Both the position numbers and the translations under genes were made by a program. DNA of 64,000 bases from Prinia subflava (Eukaryota; Chordata; Aves; Passeriformes; Cisticolidae), in contig NC_086258.1 of the NCBI RefSeq assembly GCF_021018805.1, positions 22,272,692-22,336,691 of the forward strand. Direction: 5' to 3'. Below the pieces are notes generated by a model, which saw nothing but the letters and a program-made list of their open reading frames with translations, made no database searches and was not told where the DNA came from. Positions 38,113 to 51,836 of the stretch are shown here, in pieces. The first letter of the stretch is position 1, and every line of letters starts with the position of its first letter.

Positions 38113-40651
38113 TCACTCTGCTTTCTCTCTACCCACACATGGATGCAGCAGCACGTTTCCTGGAAGAGCTGCAGCAATTAAATCAGCATCGATCGCTGGG
38201 AGCTGGAAGTGGATGTGCTGAGGGCCGAGGCTGTGGGGAGCTCTCGGGGGGAGATGAGAACCTGCAGGGGGAACAGAACCTCTCTGTGGCTGCCAGGGTT
38301 GCTCTGGGCTGCTGGCCAGGCTCCTTGGGCTGGATTAATGGCAAAATCCAGCCCCAAGAACACAGATCCTTTGCAATGGGAGCTGATCCCAGCCAGCCGG
38401 CTCCAGAGCTGCTGATTCACTCCCCGATGGATCAGCAGGGATGCTGTGCCCATGCTCTGTGCCCGGGCAGTGCAGGGAACGGCGCTGCTGGGCAGGGCCG
38501 CGGCTGTGGCTCTGCAGACGCGAGTCAGCACTTCCAGCGGGAGCTCTCCTCCCTGCAGGATCCAGAGCCTGAGGGTGGGGAAATGACGGGCTGAGGCTGT
38601 AAAACCGGGTGGGGCAGGAGCTGCAGCAGCCTTGTGTGACCTCACTGTGACCTTGGAGCCAGGTGAGAGCTGTAGTGGTGCTCTGCACCACCCCTGGAAG
38701 GGAAAGGCAGGGGAAGGAAGGCTTAGAGAATCCACAGTAGGATGGTTTTCTGTGGGCCTTGGCTTGGGAATACACATCCTGCTGGAACAAGCTGGTCTGA
38801 GTGGATCCCTGAGAGCTTCTGGTCACTGGGATCAGGGGGATTTCAGAGCGCATGGTGCTTCCAGCTGTGCCAACCCCACTGTCCCTGCAGCAATGCAATA
38901 GGGCAGGTGAAGCCCTTACCTGACTCTTAAAAATGCTTTCTACCTGAGAAAGATGTTCTGGGGTAAAAGCAGTTGGCTTAGGAAGGTGCCTGTTCCTGGC
39001 CTGCTACAGTCAGTTCCGTGGCCCGCCTCTGTGGTGGGCGCTGGGCTGTCCCTGTGCCACTCTGTGCTGGCTGAGCAGTCACACATGGGGAGCTCCTCAG
39101 GCTGGGGAAGCCTCTGGCACCCCAAGGCCTCAGTTCCAGCCTGGGTGTGCTTTTCCATTCCTCCTCATTTCTCAGGAATTTGGAGTGGAACAAGGGCAGA
39201 AGACCCAACAGGGTGCCACTTTTTACTTAAATACCTGTTTTGTGGGGGAGAAATAGATCAGCTGAGTTAAAGCCAAAGTTCAATGGGACATTCTTCCCCA
39301 CACACTGCCTGTGTGGGGACTCTTCTGGTGACATCCCCGGTGTGGTCAGGCTCAGCTTGGCCACAAAGAGCAGCTCCAGGTCTCACTTGCCTTTGTGCTG
39401 ACTTTAACCTTAAAATGCTCCATTTCCCAAGTCTGAGGACCCACCATGGTCAGATCCAGCCCCTGCTCTGCTCCCTGTAGGGTGTGGCCCGGGCTGAGCT
39501 GTTCCTCCAGACCGAGACTGAGACGTGAGATTTTGAAGGAGGCAGTGTGAGACTTCACACAGAAGTGAATTTCTCTGCAAATTTTGTCCAGGCCCTTTGC
39601 TTCCAGCACTGCAAATGAGGCAGATCAATTACTGTGAAACAGAAAGTGGAAATTACTTTCATGGCTGCCCTGGCTTTGTTCCAGCCTCTCAGTTTGCTGC
39701 AAAACATTCCAGCTGATGTACTCCACACAAACTCCCTCTGGGATAAAAGGCATCCCACTAGTTGTTTTTATGCAGATCCCTCCAGCCCACCCCTGAGCCT
39801 TGCCCACGTTTGTGCATGTGTTCCTGGAGTGCTTCAGGTGCTGGGGGCACCCTGGGAGCAGCTTGGTGACAGTTCTGAGCTGTCCTTGTGCTGTGCTGTG
39901 TTCCCCCAGCTCTGCACCCTGGACAGGGACTGTAGGAAGAGATTTTTCCCAACAACTCAGCTTCTTTTCCTGTAGCTAGACAGCCTGGGACTGGTACAAG
40001 TTTTCTGATGAAGAAGCAGAGCCAAGAGTGAGCCCTGCCTGGGAGGAACATTCCCAGGGTGAGCCTCTGCCCTGCTCCCACCTCCTGCAAGGAGGAGAAA
40101 TCTTTCCCAGAGTTATGTCACTGGAGGGACGTGCTGAGGAGAGGTTTCACTTCTTCAAACAGACACATTTTGGATAATTTCCAGAAGAGTTCTGGTGATG
40201 AATAAGCACTTTTGCCCTGGAAAACTCTTCCTTCCCCCTCCCTGGAGTAGCACAGTTCTGCAGTTCTAAGGGCCACATTGCCTGAATTCCAGATGAGCCA
40301 CCTCCCCTCCATCCCTTCCCCATCCCTGCAGTGCTGACACAGCTTTTGGGGGATAGATCTCCTAGGGGCTGTGGGACCCTCTGCCAGCTCCACACTGTTC
40401 TCTGGGTGGGGTTGTCCCTCTGGTCCTGTGGCTGGTGACAAGCTGGGGTCATCTAGTGCAGTTTCTCTCATAATTTGTCTGAGGTCACCTTACACAGGGT
40501 TGTGTCACCTGCTCCTTTCCTTTGGGACAAACCAGGGTGTCCTGATGATGTCATTGAGGCTGTGGGTGCCTCAAGAGCAGCAAGAGAAACAACTCCTGCA
40601 CAGCTGGGTGTGCATCCATCCCTGTCCATGGGACACAGGCTGGGAGTGGAT

Positions 40652-40728
40652 CCGTCCATCCATCCATCCATCCATCCATCCATCCATCCATCCATCCATC
40701 CATCCATCCATCCATCTATCCATCCCTG
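40652..40728. repeat. (CATC)n tetranucleotide microsatellite
   Basis: About 18 copies of CATC/CCAT with one TATC variant near the right end; a perfect array otherwise. Confidence 0.95.
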
Positions 40729-42529
40729 TCCATGGACAGGGCTGGGGGTGGATCCATCCCTCTCCCTGGCCTGGCCAGGGCTCTGTCAGAACCCAGCCCT
40801 CCCTGTTCATCCCCCACAGAGTCCCGGGGCCAAATGCAAGAGGTTTCCTCACTGAAATGTGATCTCCCTCTGAAACATGGGGCATTGGTTTTCCTGCTGT
40901 GCCCTGGCAAATGGCAGGGATTGATCTGGGAGTGGGTTCTGAGCACAGGAGGAAAAGGGAGCAATGGCACAGACTCACCAAGTGTCTCCTCTGTCCTTGC
41001 CCTGACTGAGTCCTGCTTTGCTGAAGAGATTTCTGCACCCAACACTTTGCTCTCCCACTTTGGATTCATCTGAAAGAAAAAAGTGTCTAAAACTGAAGAA
41101 AAGACCCCTTGGTTCCTAAACCCCTTTTGAAGAAGGATCTGGGGTTGTTCTATCACTGCTGGGGTGGCTTCTCTTTCTTTCCCTTGGCTGTCCCCAAGGC
41201 TTGGGTGGCTCTGGAGAGAGGGAGAGCAGGTGCCCTTGCTCTGAGACAGGGAAGAGTGCCTTGCCTTTGGGAGGAAGCTGGGGCAGGGGCTGAATGTCTC
41301 ACTTGAATATTGTCTTTCAGTGGGTTTTTGTTTGTTTGTTTTTCTTTATTAAATCTGATCTGAAACACAGGCCTCAATTCTGGCCAGTGGATCCACACGC
41401 AGGCTGCGTCCCAGGAGCTGTCCCTGGAATTGCATCCCTGTGTTTGCTCCGTGGAAAGCTCATCAGCAGCATGTGATGAATGAGGCTCTGCTGTGGCGCA
41501 GCCGTTCCAGAACCAGTGAAGCCCCCTGGGATATTCAGGATTCCCTGGGACCCTGGAAACATCCCAGAGGGTGAGTGACGGGTGGGAGGTGCTGTCGGAT
41601 TGCAGCTCCACTCAGCCCTTGCTGCTTTTCCTGTTTCCCTTTGAGGCTTCCCAGAGCACTTGGTGCAGTTTGGGCAGGATTTGGGAATGAGCACTTTGGA
41701 AAGGAGGGAGGGCCGGGATGGCTGCACACACAGCCCTGGATCCCCCCATGGCAGCCCCTCACCGGTCCCATTCCCAGCTGCTCCCAGACAGTTCAGAGAA
41801 TCCATCCAGTTTATTTCTCACTTTGGGTTTTGCTCTTGAGCCTCCACATTCTTCTTGCAGATTCCAACCTACTTGGATATTTTTTTCCAAGCTTTTTCTC
41901 CCCAAAGTTTCCTCACATAGAGGGGAACAGAATCTGGGGTCTGAATTCCTTCCTTGCCCAAACAATCAGTTTCATATTGACTCAAGCACAAATATGCTCT
42001 CTGCAGTCCAAGGTAAAGAGCCACGGAGCCAGCGGCTCTTTCCAAGAGCTTTGTGGTGTGAAATGAAGGAGCAGCCCCCGAGTCCTGCCCTGGCACTTGG
42101 GAGCAGCCATTGCAGTGCCAGACCTGACACTGCTGGGCACCAGAACTGGCCTGGGGCTCCTCGTGACTGCGCACATGTGTGAGGGTGACCCCTGGAACAG
42201 CAATGAGGAATAAGGGGAACAAGCGTCCTTTGCTGGGGCTCTGTGTCCCCGCGGCTGCAGGGGCCCGTGTCACCCTGGCTGCTGGTGGCAGGGCGGTGTT
42301 TCTGTGCTCGGCTGCTCTGGGGCAGCATTTGCTGAGGCCCTGGCAGCCTCACCCCGACCTTCTCGCGTTACAGAGCTTTGTGTCCCTGCAAGCTATAAAA
42401 AGCCTGTAGTGAAACTCAAACCACAGCGCAGCTCCCGGCTCTGCCGGCGGGGTGTTCCTGTTCCTGTTCCTGTCCAAACACAGCGGAGCACCAGGAGAGG
42501 AATGTGTATGGCACTGCAGGGACCGTGTG

Positions 42530-42703
42530 TGACAGGCCCTGGGTGCCCAGAGCAGTTGTGGCTGCCCCTGGATCCCTGACAGTGCCCAAGGCCAGGTTGG
42601 ACACTGGGGCTGGGAGCAGCCTGGGACAGTGGAAGGGGTGGCACTGGGTGGCCTTTGAGGTCCCTCTCAATCCCAACCCATTCTGGAATTCCGTGATGTC
42701 CCT
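42530..42703 (+). mobile_element. CR1 LINE 3' end
   Basis: Sense CR1: CCCAGAGCAGTTGTGGCTGC, then CAAGGCCAGGTTGGACACTG, a small internal deletion before GGGGTGGCACTGGG, and a decayed TCAATCCCAACCCATTCTGG end. Confidence 0.9.
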
Positions 42704-44579
42704 GCAGCAGCAGGGCTGGGGATGACAGGGACATCTCAGCCTGGGGCAGCAGCAGGGATCCCTAAGGACGTGCTGGGCAGCTCCCCGAGGTGACTCAGAG
42801 CCGTGGATAAAGCTGCCAACGCCTCAGGACCGTGGTTTGAGTTAATGAACTACAGACACCATAGCGAGATGCTCCCACCAGCCCGGGGTGCCCGGAGTGA
42901 CAGGGACAGAGCCACCAAGCCCAGTGTGGGACAGCTCCCTGCAGAGTGCCACTGCCACTCCTGCTGGAGCCTTCTGCCCTCCGTGAGACCCAGACTGATG
43001 CTCACTGATATTCCTGGAGCCATCCATCATCGCCCTCTGGCCTGGCTGTCCTGGCTGGAGGCTGGGGCTCGTCCCTGGGGCTGGTCAGGAATGCACTGAT
43101 TGCTGCTGGAACAGAAGTTTCTGTGTGCTGCTGAGCACAGGGGCTGACCCTCCCTGGCCCTGGGATGCTCCCAAGTCCTGCCCTGTGCCCTGCACAGCTC
43201 TTGCAGGTTTGCCAAGGGCTCACATCTATATTTCCTCAAAAGGCACCTTTGGGAATGCCCAGAGCTCTCCTCGAAAAAGCATTTTCTTCTCTTCCTCTTC
43301 CTTCTTCTCTGTCCAAGCACAGAGCTCAGGTCTACCTTGAGTGATGGCACTGGAATTCCAGGAGGTTTTCCTGAGCCCAGCTCCCCACACTCCCCAGCTC
43401 TGTTTGCCGGGCTCCCTGTGCCTGGTGACTCAGCAGCATTCCTGCTCTTCCTTTTTTTCATCTGGGATTTTTGCTGAGGCAGCCTGACCCCCTTATCTCA
43501 GTGCCAGCACATTTGGGTAGGTCCCTGTGCCTCTCCCTCTGCTCTGTGGCCCTGTGGGGATCGGTCACAGGGACAGCTGTGGGTCCCCAAGGAATGCCTC
43601 AGGCATCCCACAGCCAGGATTTCCCCACGGAGCAGCCTGTTAGGATCTCCCAGCACTCCTGCTCAGGGCATCACTGCTGGGAAAAAAAGAGCATTTTTGT
43701 TGTTGGAAAATGGTGTGGGACATACAGGTCAGGAGGGTGGCAGGGCCCTCATGGGAGGGGACAGGGTCAGGGGCAGGGTGGGCTGCTCTGCCCTCAGAAA
43801 TGAGCGCCAGGGCCCCAAAGGAGACACTGAGAGACCTCCTGGTGCCCTCAAAGCTTTCTCCTTCCCTTCTGTCCGTGGGATGATCCCAATAAATCTTCGT
43901 TTGCTACTGGAACCCCTCTGGAGGCAGTGAGAGCCCTGAGCCCAGGGCTGGAGAGTGACCAGAGGTGGCATTTGTGTCACTGCACCTCCTCAGTCCTGCT
44001 CCGAGCAGAAGTGGTTCTGTCTTCTGTGGCAGCCTCAGGATAAATCCCCCTCACTGCCTTTCTGCACTCCCTTTTCCTCATGCCCTTGTGAAATTCAAAT
44101 ATTCCAAAGAGATCGAGGTGTCTATCTCCACAGCCATACATTCCCATTTCCCATCCTGCTGCATCCAGCATGGTCAGGCCACACAAAAAGCCAAATCCAT
44201 CTTCTGTTGCTATAGAGAAACAGTGATTTTGCCCATCAGACCAGCAGAAGTTGGTTATTTAATCCTGAGGAGCCCATGGAGAAGCAAAGGGGGGTGGAAT
44301 TGCTCTGAACCACTTTTTGTGCCAACTTTCAGGAATATGAAGTTGGAAAAACACAGTCTCAGTTTCTGTCTTTGCTGCTTACCTGTGGCACAGCATTTTA
44401 ACTGCAGCAGATAAAAGATGGGCGGGAATGTTCTGGGGATGAGTAGGATGGGAGTATCTCAGATATTAAAGCCACTATAAAATTATTCTCAGGATATTTT
44501 TCCCTATGAACCAGCAGGTTAATTGAACCTGAGCCATGCAGTAGAAATGTGCTGATTCCAACAACATTTTCCAGCAGCA

Positions 44580-44604
44580 AAAAAAAAAAAAAAAAAAAAA
44601 AAAG
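44580..44604. repeat. poly-A tract
   Basis: About 24 uninterrupted A residues; no retropseudogene body is recognisable on its 5' side. Confidence 0.9.
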
Positions 44605-47424
44605 GAAATATTTTGTTTGGACAGTATAGAAAATCCAGCAGAAGCAGAATGTTTCTGTTCTGTCATTACATTAAACTGCCTGGGAGGAAATGTTGTTCCT
44701 TGGCAAACACAAGGATTCCAGCTTTTTGTGCAGAATCAGAATCAATCTCTCCCTTCATGTCAGGATTTCCCAGGCAATGGAAATTGCAGCTCCCAGCCAG
44801 GATGTTGTCTGTGTTAATTGTTCCCTGGAGTCAGATGTAGCAGGAGATAACCTGGAGGGAAGCAAAACCCCTGCTTTCAGCCATTCACACCCCTGGCTGG
44901 CTGGGAACAGGGCAGGGGATGCTCAGATCCTGGGGAGGGTTCCTGGGCTCCTCCCAGGACTAGGATGTGATCCCTGCTCCAGGAGGCATGACAATGGCAT
45001 GAGAACTTTTCTGACTATTCCATGACAAACTTGTGTTCATCTGGAAAAAGCAGCAGCACCATCTTCCCAAAAACCTCTCAAGGAGGAAAACAACTTTCTG
45101 TTTCTAATAAGGGCCTCCAGCATCAGCTGAGCAGGCTGTATTTTCATTTTTCTTCTCCATACAAGTTTCCATTGCGCCCAAATGCCATTTTCTGTCAGAA
45201 AGGGTTTTGATAGAAAATATTTTACTAAATCTGTTTGCAACTGATTCAAAGCTGTACCAAGAAAGAGGGAACGAGTGAAGCCTGTGAAGCTGCTCCTCGG
45301 CACATTAAAGGGAATGTCCCAGACTTCCCAGAGCCTCTGGAGGGTGTTTGGGTGGTCCTGGTGGAGCTGGGATCATCCCAACCTCCAGTAAATGTTAAAC
45401 TAACAAATAAATCTGCTTCACTCAGCAGCCAGAGCTGAGCCTTCAAACTGGGGTGAGGCTTTTAAATATCATCAGGCATATTTTCTCTAAAGGAAGGAAG
45501 GATCTTAATTCCAGCATTCCAGCCCAAAATAGACATCCCTAAGAATAGCCCTTCCCCATGGCAGGGCAGGATGCTGCCAAGAGGAAAAGGGGTTGGGGGA
45601 AACAAGGAGAGTTTTCCCCGAACAGCTGGCACTGGGAAGTGGTGGGGTTTAGCTGTGGCTGTGGGTGATGGGCCCTGGCACACCCAGCCCCACGGAGCTG
45701 CCCCTGGGCTGGGCTGGAGCAGCCAGGGGCTCCTGGGGTGAGGGAGCTGTTCCCCAGGCCCTGCTGGCCCCTGCAGTGCAGGTCACTGCTGTCCTTCCCT
45801 GGGCCAGCCCTGCCAGCGGGGCCGTGCTCCAGGCAGGGAGGGGATGCTGCAGCCAGGCTCCGTGTCCAGAGAAGGAAAGGTGTCCCCTGGGAATGGGGAG
45901 GCTGGGCAGCCTGCTCTCTCTTCCAGGGGGGAGTTGCCCTGGATCCGGGGATGGAGGGATTTCTCTGGGTAGGGAAGACTCCTATTCCCATCTCCTCCAG
46001 TTTGAAAAGCACAGTGCTGGAGTACCCCAGGCTCCATGGAGTCCAACAAGAGATTGGAGGTATGGAATCTGAATTCCCTACAAAGTACAGTTTTGCATCA
46101 TTTGAACAGTTTTGACTTGGATATTCCCCTTTTGGGGTCACCTTTTCTGTGCAAATGGGAACTTCAGAGAGGAATCTTGGCATGAGAGATTAATTTCTCA
46201 AACAGCTTCATGACCCTCGAGTTGTGGCTTTAAGAAAATCCCGAATTTCCATGGAAGTCGCAATGAAACAATTAAACCTGACAGCACAGGCAGCTCCTTC
46301 CGCCCCATTTCCTTCCTGTAGGGGCTGGCAGGGCAATTTTAATTTCCTAAGTTATAAACACCCTCAGAAGCTGAGAGCTGAACATCTCCTGGAGGTTCCA
46401 GCTGCACCTTCCCAGCTCCTTCAGGGATGTTCCTGGTACATCCCTCCCAGAGTTTTGGGAGCCTTTTCTGTGCAACTTCAGTGTCACATTTGGATTGAGC
46501 TTTCCCCACAGATCTCTCACTGGACTCTGGTGATGCTCAGCAGTAAATAACATCATCCCAAGGTTTTCAGGAGCATGTGCCAGACCTCAAATATCCTGAT
46601 TTAGGCTTTACCAAACTGCATCTTTAGTTTGAAAACAGCATGTTGACGGCTGCATGTGCCTGGCGGAGGATGGCATTTGTCCCAGTTGGTGTCCATAGGG
46701 AAAGTGTCCCCATGGGAGCTGGTTGTGATGATTCCCTCAGCTCTCAGGGGGCAGAAAGAGGAAATTTTGGGGCAGAATCGCCCTCTGCCGTGATGATATT
46801 AAATGTATAAGCAAGTGAATGAACTGGCTGTTTTATAGCCCAGCTTTACAACTGAGATGATTTATATATCAGGTGGGTTGAGAAATGTTGGTCTAAACCC
46901 ATGCAAAACTCACTGGGTTTGGCCAATTATTCACTTGGTTCTTTGGGCCCCTCTCAAATAAAACTCCAGGTGGGTGTAATGAAACCACAAACCCCCAGAT
47001 CTGAAAGATGCCTCACCCAACCCCTGAGGAGCCCCCAGGAGCTGAATCTCACACTCCAGAAAGAGGGGAAAATAATCAGGTGGAAAAATGTGAGCTCCAC
47101 CAGGCTGCAAACCTGAAAGCTTTTGGTGCTTGTTTGTGGCAAACCAAGCCAAGGAGGGAGCTCAGGGCAGAACTCCAGGGTGGGAAGGGCTGGGCCAGCC
47201 CAGTTGGCTCCTTCCTGCCTCTTGCACTTTCCGAGGGATAAACCCTCCACAGAGACAAGAGGAAAAACATTTCCATGGGGTAAGGAGATCAAACACACCT
47301 CTGTGAGCCCACGCTGTGTGCTGAGTCCTTCCAGGACCTAAAGGGGCTCCAGGAGATCTGGAGAGGGACTGGGGGCAAGGGATGGGGGCCAGGACACAGG
47401 GAATGGTTTCCCACTCTGAGGGCA

Positions 47425-47640
47425 GGGATGGATGGGATATTGGGAAGGAATTCTTGGCTCTGGAATGGAATTCCCAGAGCAGCTGTGGCTGCCCCTGGAT
47501 CCCTGGCAGTGCCCAAGGCCAGGCTGGACACTGGGGCTTGGAGCAGCCTGGGACAGTGGGAGGTGTCCCTGCCATGGCAGGAGTGGCACTGGGTGGGCGT
47601 TGAGGTCCCTCCCAAACTGAGCCAGTGCGTGATTCCAGAA
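47425..47640 (+). mobile_element. CR1 LINE 3' end
   Basis: Sense CR1 with GGGATATTGGGAAGGAATTC, CCAGAGCAGCTGTGGCTGCC and CTGCCATGGCAGGAGTGGCA; end decayed to GTGATTCCAGAATTG. Confidence 0.9.
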
Positions 47641-48749
47641 TTGTTGATGATTTCAGATGATCAGGGCAAGCAGATCACGAAATAATTTCTCCAAAAAGTG
47701 TGGGAAAATGCAGATTTCCTGGTGTGCTTTTCCTGCTTTTGTGATATATTGCAATGTCTTCTGGCCATTATTTGCTTTGCTGTCTTTATCTGGTGTTATC
47801 TGTTCTCATTGTTCCAAGGTGCAGTCAGGGTGGTTTGTTTTGCTCTGTCCAGCTGATGGCTGAAGGTGGATCACGTTCCAGGGCCCCTGCCCACCCCTAG
47901 GCTCCGTTGTGTGATGAATTTCTGGGTACAAGACACTCCTTTCCAGGCCTGTGGAGGACACTGGGAGAGCCCAGCCTGCTGCTCCTCACCCCACTCCGTG
48001 TCACAGGCCTGGTGCAAAGGGTCTGTGCCTTGGATTATGATTCTCTAAGGCAAAACTTAAGAAGAAACCATGGGATTTAGAGGAAAACTGAGAGGCTGGC
48101 TTTTGGGGATGCAGGTGAAAATCCCAGCTCAAATCTCGAAATTGGAGCAAACCTTTATGGAGGAGAGCCCTCCTTCAATGATTTGCATCCTTTCCGGTTA
48201 GTCTGAATGATATCCATCACTCCAAAACATGCCAGAATTAACCCCTTCCTGCAAGCAGCTCAGGATACAAACAGAAAACACCATTTGCTTAAACTCCTCG
48301 AAAATATTTGTCACTTCCAGGGAAAGAAGCCCATGGCTTCAACCCTGTTTTCCATTTCCATGGGCAGGCACTGCGTGCTCCATCTGGCTGAGCGGACACA
48401 GGGCTCCAGGGATAAAAATGTCATGTAATATGAGAGAAAGTATCAGCAAAATATTTATGTAATGAAATGTTAATGATCCCTCTGAAGGTCTGTGGCAGGG
48501 CAGGGCAGAGAGGAGCCTCTCCTCTAGCTGCAGTGTCCCGGGGAGGGACAGATGCACTGGCAGGGGTAGGAAAAGGGCCTTTATTGGGAAATCCGATCTG
48601 CCCTTTCTAGCAAAAAACCCCTGACAAACGACCCCAAGTCATTTGCGGGACCTGATCTGATCGCAGCTGTCTTAATTATTTTACAGCTCGACATGGGAAT
48701 GGTTTCCCTTTGTTTTGGAGGAAAAACATCCTCCAGTGCTCCTCGGAGG

Positions 48750-48796
48750 GAGAGAGAGAGAGAGTGAGAGCGAGAGAGAGAGAGAGCGAGAGAGCG
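48750..48796. repeat. (GA)n purine microsatellite
   Basis: GAGA repeats with GTGA and GCGA interruptions directly to the right of a low-repeat block. The Arg/Glu-rich frames here are artefacts. Confidence 0.9.
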
Positions 48797-49159
48797 TTGC
48801 TGCCCAGGGCTGGAGCCCAGGCTGGGCTGGGAACCAGAGCCAGCCCCTTCTCCATGGAGCATCCAGCAGTGGGGAGGGCTGCAGGGACCATTCCCTTTGG
48901 GAGCTGCAGCGGTCACAGGGGTAGCCAGGGCTGCTGGGATTATTATGGGATTATTGCAGTTCCTATATTCAGTGATCCTACAGGCCAGGAGTCAGGGGCA
49001 CTTCTGCAGCAAAGGCTCCTCTCTGGTCACATCCTGAGTGGCACCAAAAGGAAGTAGAACATGCCCAGCTTGTGCCAGGGCATGGTGCAGGGGAAGGGTG
49101 CTGGGATGACCAGGGAGGGAGCACCTTGGCAGTAGCCAAGGGGAGCTGCAAAGTGAGGA

Positions 49160-49226
49160 GAGAGATTTGGGGGATTGGGACTAGAGGATCTTTAAGATCC
49201 CTTCCAACTCAAACCATTCTGTAATT
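49160..49226 (+). mobile_element. short CR1 LINE 3' end
   Basis: GACTAGAGGATCTTTAAGAT then CCCTTCCAACTCAAACCATT and CTGTAATTT, the terminal about 65 bp of CR1. Confidence 0.8.
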
Positions 49227-50783
49227 TATTTTTTTTTAATGCAATTTCCATGAATGCTGGTTTTGTTTTTTTCCAGATGAGCTTTCTGGGCCCTTCCACA
49301 CCAGGATCATTTTCATCCCTCACTATTTCCTGAGGGGCAGGAGCTGAGGCTGTTCCTATCAGCTCTGCAGATGTTTTGACCCTTTTGCTGTCTGTGGAGT
49401 CACAGCCTGAGTACGATGACAGGGAAAAGAAAATACGGCAACTCTGCCTCCCTTGTCCAATGCAAGCCCTTTGCCAAAGCAATAAAAAACTTTAAACAAT
49501 GGCCAGTCATGACATAAACCAGCCCTGGAGCTGTCTGCCAAAATTCACCTCAAGAAAGGAGGTTCAGAAATAAACAGTAACCTATAAAAAGCCCCACAGA
49601 CTTAAAGAGAGTCCTCTCAGTGTGTTAATTGATTTCACATCTGGCTCTGAAATGAGGAGTGTGTAAGGCAAGGAGAGGCCACCAATAACTCACTGCAGCT
49701 GAGCACTAAAGCGTGTGTGGAGCATCAATCACCAGAGTCATCCACTTCTATTCAGAGACCTCAGATGCTGGGGCTCACTTTTAAATTTTGTGTTTAAACT
49801 GCCCAGAAATAATGGGGCTGATGTTAATAAACAGCACATGGCTAAACGCTTTCACAGGTGGGATATTTCAAGGTAAATATAGAGAGACTGGGTTCATTTC
49901 CCCTTTTTCTCCCTCCATCAGTTATTGGAGCAGTTTTTGCCTGCCCTTCTTGGGAAGAAGTCAGCCCCAGGGTGGGTGGAAGGTTTGATAATCAAGGGCT
50001 CGGCAAGGTGGGACATACAAAGGAAAAAACTGGGGCTGGTTTCATGAGGCCTTTTCTGTGTGCCAGGGAGGTGACCCCAACCTGTGACCTTGTGTGAGCT
50101 TGGCTGGAAGGTGCAAACTGCCCCGGGGCTCCTGTCAGACCCGGGGGGCAGAGCTGTGGTGGATGCTCTGCACCCCCTGCTCGGGGCTCATGCTCACCTT
50201 TCATGTGGCTCAAGGGGTGCACAGAACTCTTCCTGCTCCCATGCCTGTGGGTTTGTGCAGCTGGGGGATTTTGAGGTGTGAGAGCCCCTTGGCTTGCTGG
50301 ATGCAGTTCAGAGCACCGTCCCCACTGCCCTGGACTCTGCAGTGCCCCAGTGCAGGGAGCAAAGCCCAGAGGTCCCCCAGCCCAGGAGGGACTGAAGTGG
50401 CTGCAGGGAGGCTCTCCCTGAACTCAGTTTTCTATTTCTGATGGCTCCTGGGCACTGCTGAGAGCAGTGCCATAAACGATGATGTTTTCTGAGGTCATCA
50501 CTGTAATTACAGGAGTGATCCCAGGCTTAACCTTGGGGATGAGCAGAGCCTGCCCTGAGCATCTGTGGTTTGGTGGTTGTGACTCATCACGAGAGCTCAG
50601 GGAGGGATTTGTGATGATTTATTCATGCCACATTTATTGTTTGGAAAACTCAGTCAAATGCTGCTCTGGTTAGACTGAATAATTCAGCTGCCAGCCTACT
50701 TTTGGTCTACTTTTGGTTTACCTTTGATCTCTTTATTGCTTTCTCTCTAAGAGCCTCATGTTCAGAAGTGAAAATCATCTCAG

Positions 50784-50936
50784 AGACCCATGGAATGGTT
50801 TGGGTTGGGAGGAAACTTAAAGCCTGTCTCATCCTACCCTCTGCCATGGTGGAATGAGACCTTCCACTGTCCCAGGTTGCTCCAACCTCCCTTCCAACCC
50901 AGCCCACTCTGGGATTCTGTGGTTCTGTGAATGAAC
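50784..50936. mobile_element. two CR1 3' ends in opposite orientation
   Basis: The left part (to about 50885) is antisense (CATGGAATGGTTTGGGTTGG). The right part is sense (CCCTTCCAACCCAGCCCACT then GGGATTCTGTGGTTCTGTGA). Two insertions, or one rearranged, lie with their tails facing outward. Confidence 0.75.
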
Positions 50937-51611
50937 TATTGATCCCTTTCAGGCAGGTGCAACATTTATGGGAGACAGAGGAATATTCAAACGTGAGTAG
51001 AACTGTGACTGGGCTGTTCTGGGTACGTGCAGGCTCGCAGGGGGTGCTGGAAAGGATCTGTATCTGGGTATTCTCAGCAGGGCAGCTTCTGACCCAGTGT
51101 AATGCTGTATTAATAGACAGCAGAATGTAGAGCTGTGACACAAAGATTGACAGCTCTTGGCAGTAGATTTTGTACTCAGGTATCTAAATGTATCCCTTGA
51201 AATTCCAGTTTGGCCAGCCTGGGTTGCCGTGCTGAGAACTGGCACCTCAGCTTCCCGGGTTCAGCCTGCTTTTGTTCTTTCATTCTGAGCTAAACTGGTT
51301 GAGGCTTCAGCACAAGCTGTGTCCTCACGTGTCCATCCAAACTGGATGTGCCCCAGCACAACTGGGTGGGGTCAGTTTGTAATTTTAGTGATGTTGCAGC
51401 TGTTGGAGTTGTAGTCAGAATTAAGGAACCAGGTTTAATTACTCGAATAAATGGTGGTGGTGGTGTCAACAGCCTATTTAATTCACTGGGGTACTCAGAG
51501 ATCTGGGGTTTGGGGATCACACTCTGTGCACTTGGCAGCTACTTGAGAGTCACTTGTATTTGTGTTACGTGTGCCAATTCTTCTCATCTTTGCAGCTTTT
51601 AGGATGTGTGA

Positions 51612-51836
51612 GAGGAGGTCTAGGTTGGATTTCAGGAAAAGGTTCTTGTTCCAGAGGGTGCTGGCACTTCCCAGGCTCCCCAGGGAATGGGCACAGCCCC
51701 AGAGCTCCAGGAGCCTTTGGACAGCGCTGCCAGGGATGCCCAGGGTGGGGTTGTTGGGGGGGTCTGGGCAGGGCCAGGGGTTGATGATCCTTGTGGGTCC
51801 CCTCCAGCTCAGGACATTCTGTGATCCTGGTGGGAC
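51612..51836 (+). mobile_element. CR1 LINE 3' end
   Basis: Sense CR1: GGTCTAGGTTGGATTTCAGG, CCAGAGGGTGCTGGCACTTC, then CCCCTCCAGCTCAGGACATT and CTGTGAT. Same subfamily as 1425 and 26475. Confidence 0.9.

Noticed and set aside
37445..38594. Overlapping frames of 176-255 codons
   Set aside because: Most of the span is an antisense CR1 copy (37457-38112). The frames are not CR1 ORF2 in sense and show no protein family.
48710..48924. Arg/Glu repeat open frames
   Set aside because: Produced by the GA microsatellite in different frames.
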